A stretch of 64,000 bases of DNA from Bog-756 sp963704615 (GTDB lineage: Bacteria; Actinomycetota; Acidimicrobiia; Acidimicrobiales; RAAP-2): the NCBI GenBank assembly GCA_963704615.1, contig OY969923.1, positions 2,294,001 to 2,358,000 on the forward strand, given 5' to 3'. Position 1 is the stretch's first letter. Every line of letters begins with the position of its first letter. Positions 60,866 through 64,000 of this stretch are shown one piece after another. The position numbers and the translations under genes are program-made. The notes under the pieces were generated by a model. That model was not told the DNA's origin and did no database searches. It worked only from the letters and a program-made list of their open reading frames with translations.

Positions 60866-62073
60866 CGCCTGAAATTGATCTGCTTGCGCTGATTCTTGCG
60901 AGGGGGGGCGTTCACCGCACCCCGCAGAGCCGCCAGTCCGGGAAGATCACCGAATTCGAGGAGCTCGAGAGAGGCACCACCACCGGTGGAGATGAAGCTG
61001 ATCTGGTCCTCCAGTCCCAGCCCGTTGACGGCAGCCACGCTGTCACCTCCACCCACAACGGTGTAGCCGGGACACTCCGCCACCGCTCGAGCCACACCAG
61101 CCGTGCCGGCATTGAAGCGGACGTCCTCGAAGACCCCCATCGGGCCGTTCCACAGGACGGTGCCGGCAGTCCTGATGACCTGTTGGTAGGACGCCACCGT
61201 GGCCGGCCCCATATCCAGGCCCTGCCAACCGGCGGGAATGTCCACGCCGACCACCCGCACCGCGCCATGGGAGCACCCGCTTCCGAACTCGGCGCCCATC
61301 TCGAGGGCAACGATGTCGGTGGGGAGGAGGATCGGCTTGCCTGACTCCAGAAGCGAGCGGCAATCGGGAATCCTGTCCTCGTCGATGAGGGACCCGGCCA
61401 CGTCATGCCCAGCCGCGGCCAAAAAGGTGTAGCTCATCCCTCCCCCCACGATCAGGGTGTCCACCCGTTCCAACAAGGCTTTGAGCACACCGATCTTGTC
61501 GCCGACCTTCGCTCCCCCGACCACGGCGATAAAGGGGCGGGCGGGAGAGCCGAGCAGGCCCCCGAGGGCTTCGAGCTCTCGTTGAACCAGAAACCCGGCA
61601 GCGCTGGGCAACCGGCTCGGCGGTCCGACGATCGATGCGTGGCTGCGGTGCGAGACGCCGAAGGCGTCATTGACATAGGCGTCGTGGCTGTTGACCAGCT
61701 TCTCCACGAAGCCAGGATCATTGCCCTTCTCGCCGGGGTCGAACCTCAAGTTCTCCAGCAGCTCGACCTGCGGTGCCAGACGGGCCAGCTCGACACGGAC
61801 CGGGCCGAGGTCCCATTGGGCGTCGGGAGCTCCGGACGGTCGTCCGAGGTGAGTGCAGGCGGTGACCTTGGCCCCATGATCGATGAGGTACTCGATGGTC
61901 GGCAGCGAGGCCCGGATCCGAAAGTCGTCGGTGACCACCGAGGGCTCGTCACCGCACGACCGCAGCGGCACATTGAAGTCGACTCGAACCAGCACGCTGG
62001 CGCCGTCGAGATCGGGGAGGTCACCGAGCAAGGGCAGCCCGTCCAGCAGCGGGTTCTCCGAAGCTTCACTCAT
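60862..62073 (-). CDS. pgk: Phosphoglycerate kinase
   Basis: Glycolytic enzyme, 403 residues, which transfers phosphate between 1,3-bisphosphoglycerate and ADP. Family motifs are VRVDFNVPL, HLGRPSG, ENLRFDPGEKGND, VGGAKVGDKIGVL and GPMGVFE, and GGGDSVAA near the end. A 16-residue leader precedes the core. It lies 49 bases after gap. Confidence 0.97.
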   Translation of the reverse strand: MSEASENPLLDGLPLLGDLPDLDGASVLVRVDFNVPLRSCGDEPSVVTDDFRIRASLPTIEYLIDHGAKVTACTHLGRPSGAPDAQWDLGPVRVELARLAPQVELLENLRFDPGEKGNDPGFVEKLVNSHDAYVNDAFGVSHRSHASIVGPPSRLPSAAGFLVQRELEALGGLLGSPARPFIAVVGGAKVGDKIGVLKALLERVDTLIVGGGMSYTFLAAAGHDVAGSLIDEDRIPDCRSLLESGKPILLPTDIVALEMGAEFGSGCSHGAVRVVGVDIPAGWQGLDMGPATVASYQQVIRTAGTVLWNGPMGVFEDVRFNAGTAGVARAVAECPGYTVVGGGDSVAAVNGLGLEDQISFISTGGGASLELLEFGDLPGLAALRGAVNAPPRKNQRKQINFRR

Positions 62074-62122
62074 CGCCCGTCATCCCCCCACGATCCCCTC
62101 TCCAGATAACAAACCGGTCTCC

Positions 62123-63148
62123 TCAGGAGCCGGCACCACCGACGATCAACGAGAGGTCGACCAACCGGTTGGCGTAGCCCCATTCATTGTCGTACCAACC
62201 TTCGACCTTGACCAGGGTAATGCCCGACGAGGAGGGCATCACCATGGTGAGACCGGCGTCGAAAGTGCACGAAGCGGGACTGCCGATGATGTCCGACGAC
62301 ACCACAGGGTCCTCGGTGTAGACAAGCACCTTCGACAGGGGACCTGACGACGCCGCCGCGGCGAAGGCGGCGTTGACCTCCTCGACAGTGACCGCGCCCG
62401 AGATCACCGCAGTGAAGTCGGTGATCGACCCGTCGGCGACCGGAACTCGGAAGGCCGCGCCGTCCAGTCGACCCTTCATCGACGGGAGGACGAGGCCAGT
62501 AGCCCGGGCCGCGCCCGTCGAGGCGGGGACGATGTTGATGGGCGCGGCGCGCGCCCGCCGAAGATCGCGGTGAGGGAGGTCGAGCAGGTTCTGGTCGTTG
62601 GTGAAGGCATGAACCGTGGTCATCATCCCGCTCTCGACCCCGAAGGCGTCATCGAGCACTTTCACCATGGGCACGAAACAGTTCGTGGTGCACGAGGCAT
62701 TGGAGACGATGAAGTCCTTGTGCGGATCGAACTCCATGTCGTTCACGCCGACCACAAAGGTGGCGTCGACGCCGCTCGCCGGGGCCGAGACGATGACCCG
62801 TGAGGCGCCCGCCTCGAGGTGAGCCGCAGCCGTCTCGCGAGTCGTGAACAGGCCGGTCGACTCGATGACCACCTCGACGCCCAGGGTGTCCCACGGGAGA
62901 GCTTTGGGATCGCGTTCGCCGAGGACGACGATGGGCCCCGAGTCCAGCACGATGGCCGAGTCGATCACCTTCACATCGCTACCGAACCGGCCCTGGGTGG
63001 AGTCGTAGCGAAGGAGGTGGCCGAGGGTCTCCGCCGAGGTGAGGTCGTTGACGGCCACCACCTCGAGGTCGGCACCCGTGGACCGCAACGCTCGGAGATA
63101 ATTACGGCCGATGCGTCCGAAACCGTTGATGCCGATCCGTACGGTCAT
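62123..63148 (-). CDS. gap: Glyceraldehyde-3-phosphate dehydrogenase, NAD type
   Basis: Glycolytic enzyme, 341 residues. The Rossmann motif GINGFGRIGRN opens the protein, the nucleophile Cys153 is in SNASCTTNC, and the acidic residue after strand two (VAVNDLTS) indicates NAD preference. WYDNEWGYANRL closes the sequence. Start of the gap-pgk-tpiA-secG operon; 104 bases separate it from yvcK, the likely place for the promoter. Confidence 0.97.
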   Translation of the reverse strand: MTVRIGINGFGRIGRNYLRALRSTGADLEVVAVNDLTSAETLGHLLRYDSTQGRFGSDVKVIDSAIVLDSGPIVVLGERDPKALPWDTLGVEVVIESTGLFTTRETAAAHLEAGASRVIVSAPASGVDATFVVGVNDMEFDPHKDFIVSNASCTTNCFVPMVKVLDDAFGVESGMMTTVHAFTNDQNLLDLPHRDLRRARAAPINIVPASTGAARATGLVLPSMKGRLDGAAFRVPVADGSITDFTAVISGAVTVEEVNAAFAAAASSGPLSKVLVYTEDPVVSSDIIGSPASCTFDAGLTMVMPSSSGITLVKVEGWYDNEWGYANRLVDLSLIVGGAGS

Positions 63149-63253
63149 TACCTATCTACCTCACCCTCCACTGTAGCCGCACGCACCTGGCGCACGTCCG
63201 TGCCCTCGACTCCCAGTCATCGGGAGACCGGCGTCCACGCTAGGCCATCCCGG

Positions 63254-64000
63254 CTACGTAGAGGGCCATCCGAGCAGATCAGCGAGCACCGACGCCAGTT
63301 TGAGCGGATCGTGCGCCAGTCCGTTGGGCCTGGCCAGAGGGGTGTCGACCACGTCGACGTGAGGACTACCGAGGGCGATCCCAGTGGTGTCGCAGACGGC
63401 CACGTCCACCAGGATGCCGTGGGCGACCAGTGCCTCGACGTGCATCCCGACATCGAACGATTCGGTTTCGGGAACCTGGGGGCGGAGATTACTGACATAG
63501 ATCTTCAATGCGCTCGAGTCGTTGATGCCGTCGCGGATGGCCGGAACCGCGACGGCAGCCAGCACACTGGTGAACAGCGAACCGGGCCCCAGAATGATCT
63601 GGTCCGCTTCCCCCAGGGCGGCGATGGCTTCCACCGGTGCCTCGGGGTCGGCCGGCACCAGGGACACCATACGGATGTTGTCGGTGGCCATGACCGCCAC
63701 CTGTCCGGCCACCGGGCCCCGGGCCGAGTCCGCTTTGAGGACCACCGGGTCGGTCGTGGCCGGCAATACCCGTCCGCGGGCGCCGAGCAACCGGCAAGCC
63801 TCGTCGAGGGCGGCCACTGTGTCGCGGGCACCGTCGAACATGCCGGCCAGGATCAGGTTCCCGAGGGAGTGGCCCGCCAGTTCCTCTTCGGCGAATCGGT
63901 ACTCGAAGGCCGACGCCAGCAGTGAATCCGGCGCGGCCAGGGCCACCAGGCACTTGCGCAGATCTCCGGGGGGAATGATCTCTAGGAGCTCACGCAGCCG
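63254..64000 (-). CDS. yvcK: YvcK/CofD-like gluconeogenesis factor, partial (N-terminus beyond right edge)
   Basis: The last 248 residues of a YvcK-family protein, open in frame up to the right edge. Features are GDLRKCLVALA, AGHSLGNLILAGM, LGEADQIILGPGSLFTSVLA, and YVSNLRPQVPETESF with the GPGSL nucleotide-binding loop typical of the family. YvcK binds UDP-GlcNAc in Bacillus and affects cell-wall and carbon metabolism. In most Gram-positive bacteria whiA follows; here gap is next. Confidence 0.92.
   Translation of the reverse strand, partial: RLRELLEIIPPGDLRKCLVALAAPDSLLASAFEYRFAEEELAGHSLGNLILAGMFDGARDTVAALDEACRLLGARGRVLPATTDPVVLKADSARGPVAGQVAVMATDNIRMVSLVPADPEAPVEAIAALGEADQIILGPGSLFTSVLAAVAVPAIRDGINDSSALKIYVSNLRPQVPETESFDVGMHVEALVAHGILVDVAVCDTTGIALGSPHVDVVDTPLARPNGLAHDPLKLASVLADLLGWPST

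Overview
The window is high-GC DNA from an actinobacterium. The gene content and order (xerD–nudix–pyrG–recN–nadK–tlyA; scpA–scpB–rluB–aroH–tyrA–aroA–cmk; yvcK–gap–pgk–tpiA–secG) fit a deep-branching class such as Acidimicrobiia. The class is inferred from gene order and codon bias, not from a marker search. Start codons are often GTG, and many neighbouring genes overlap by four bases (ATGA or GTGA).

Region 1 (1-2.7 kb): a sigma factor and its putative membrane partner (cut by the left edge), the tail of an IS3-type transposase, tRNA-Pro(GGG) and a secreted SGNH/GDSL hydrolase. Region 2 (2.8-31.7 kb): a dense housekeeping block, mostly on the minus strand. It covers ribosome assembly (der), a PDZ/radical-SAM protein, isoprenoids (ispH, plus strand), lipid and cell-envelope work (plsC, GT2, GT87, YfhO, desaturase), CMP kinase, the shikimate/prephenate steps (aroA, tyrA, aroH), chromosome segregation (scpA, scpB, xerD), rRNA modification (rluB, tlyA), pyrG, recN and nadK. 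Region 3 (31.7-38.9 kb): a membrane protein, a PilZ-containing cellulose-synthase-like glycosyltransferase, two SDR oxidoreductases, an MFS transporter and a nucleosidase.

Region 4 (about 38.9-57.7 kb) looks accessory. It is visibly lower in GC and uses more A/T-ending codons. Genes are loosely packed and change strand often, and products are small stand-alone enzymes (methyltransferases, VOC and DUF3303-type proteins, an alpha/beta hydrolase, a GNAT enzyme, regulators) and secreted proteins. It holds a frameshifted cupin gene and ends at a dead tyrosine-recombinase tail beside the 3' end of tRNA-Leu(GAG). This is the usual layout of an old integrated island, although the far attachment site was not found.

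Region 5 (57.8-64 kb): tRNA-Leu, a membrane-anchored family-5 solute-binding protein, secG, and the glycolytic operon tpiA-pgk-gap behind yvcK, which is cut by the right edge. No CRISPR array, rRNA or replication origin was seen.
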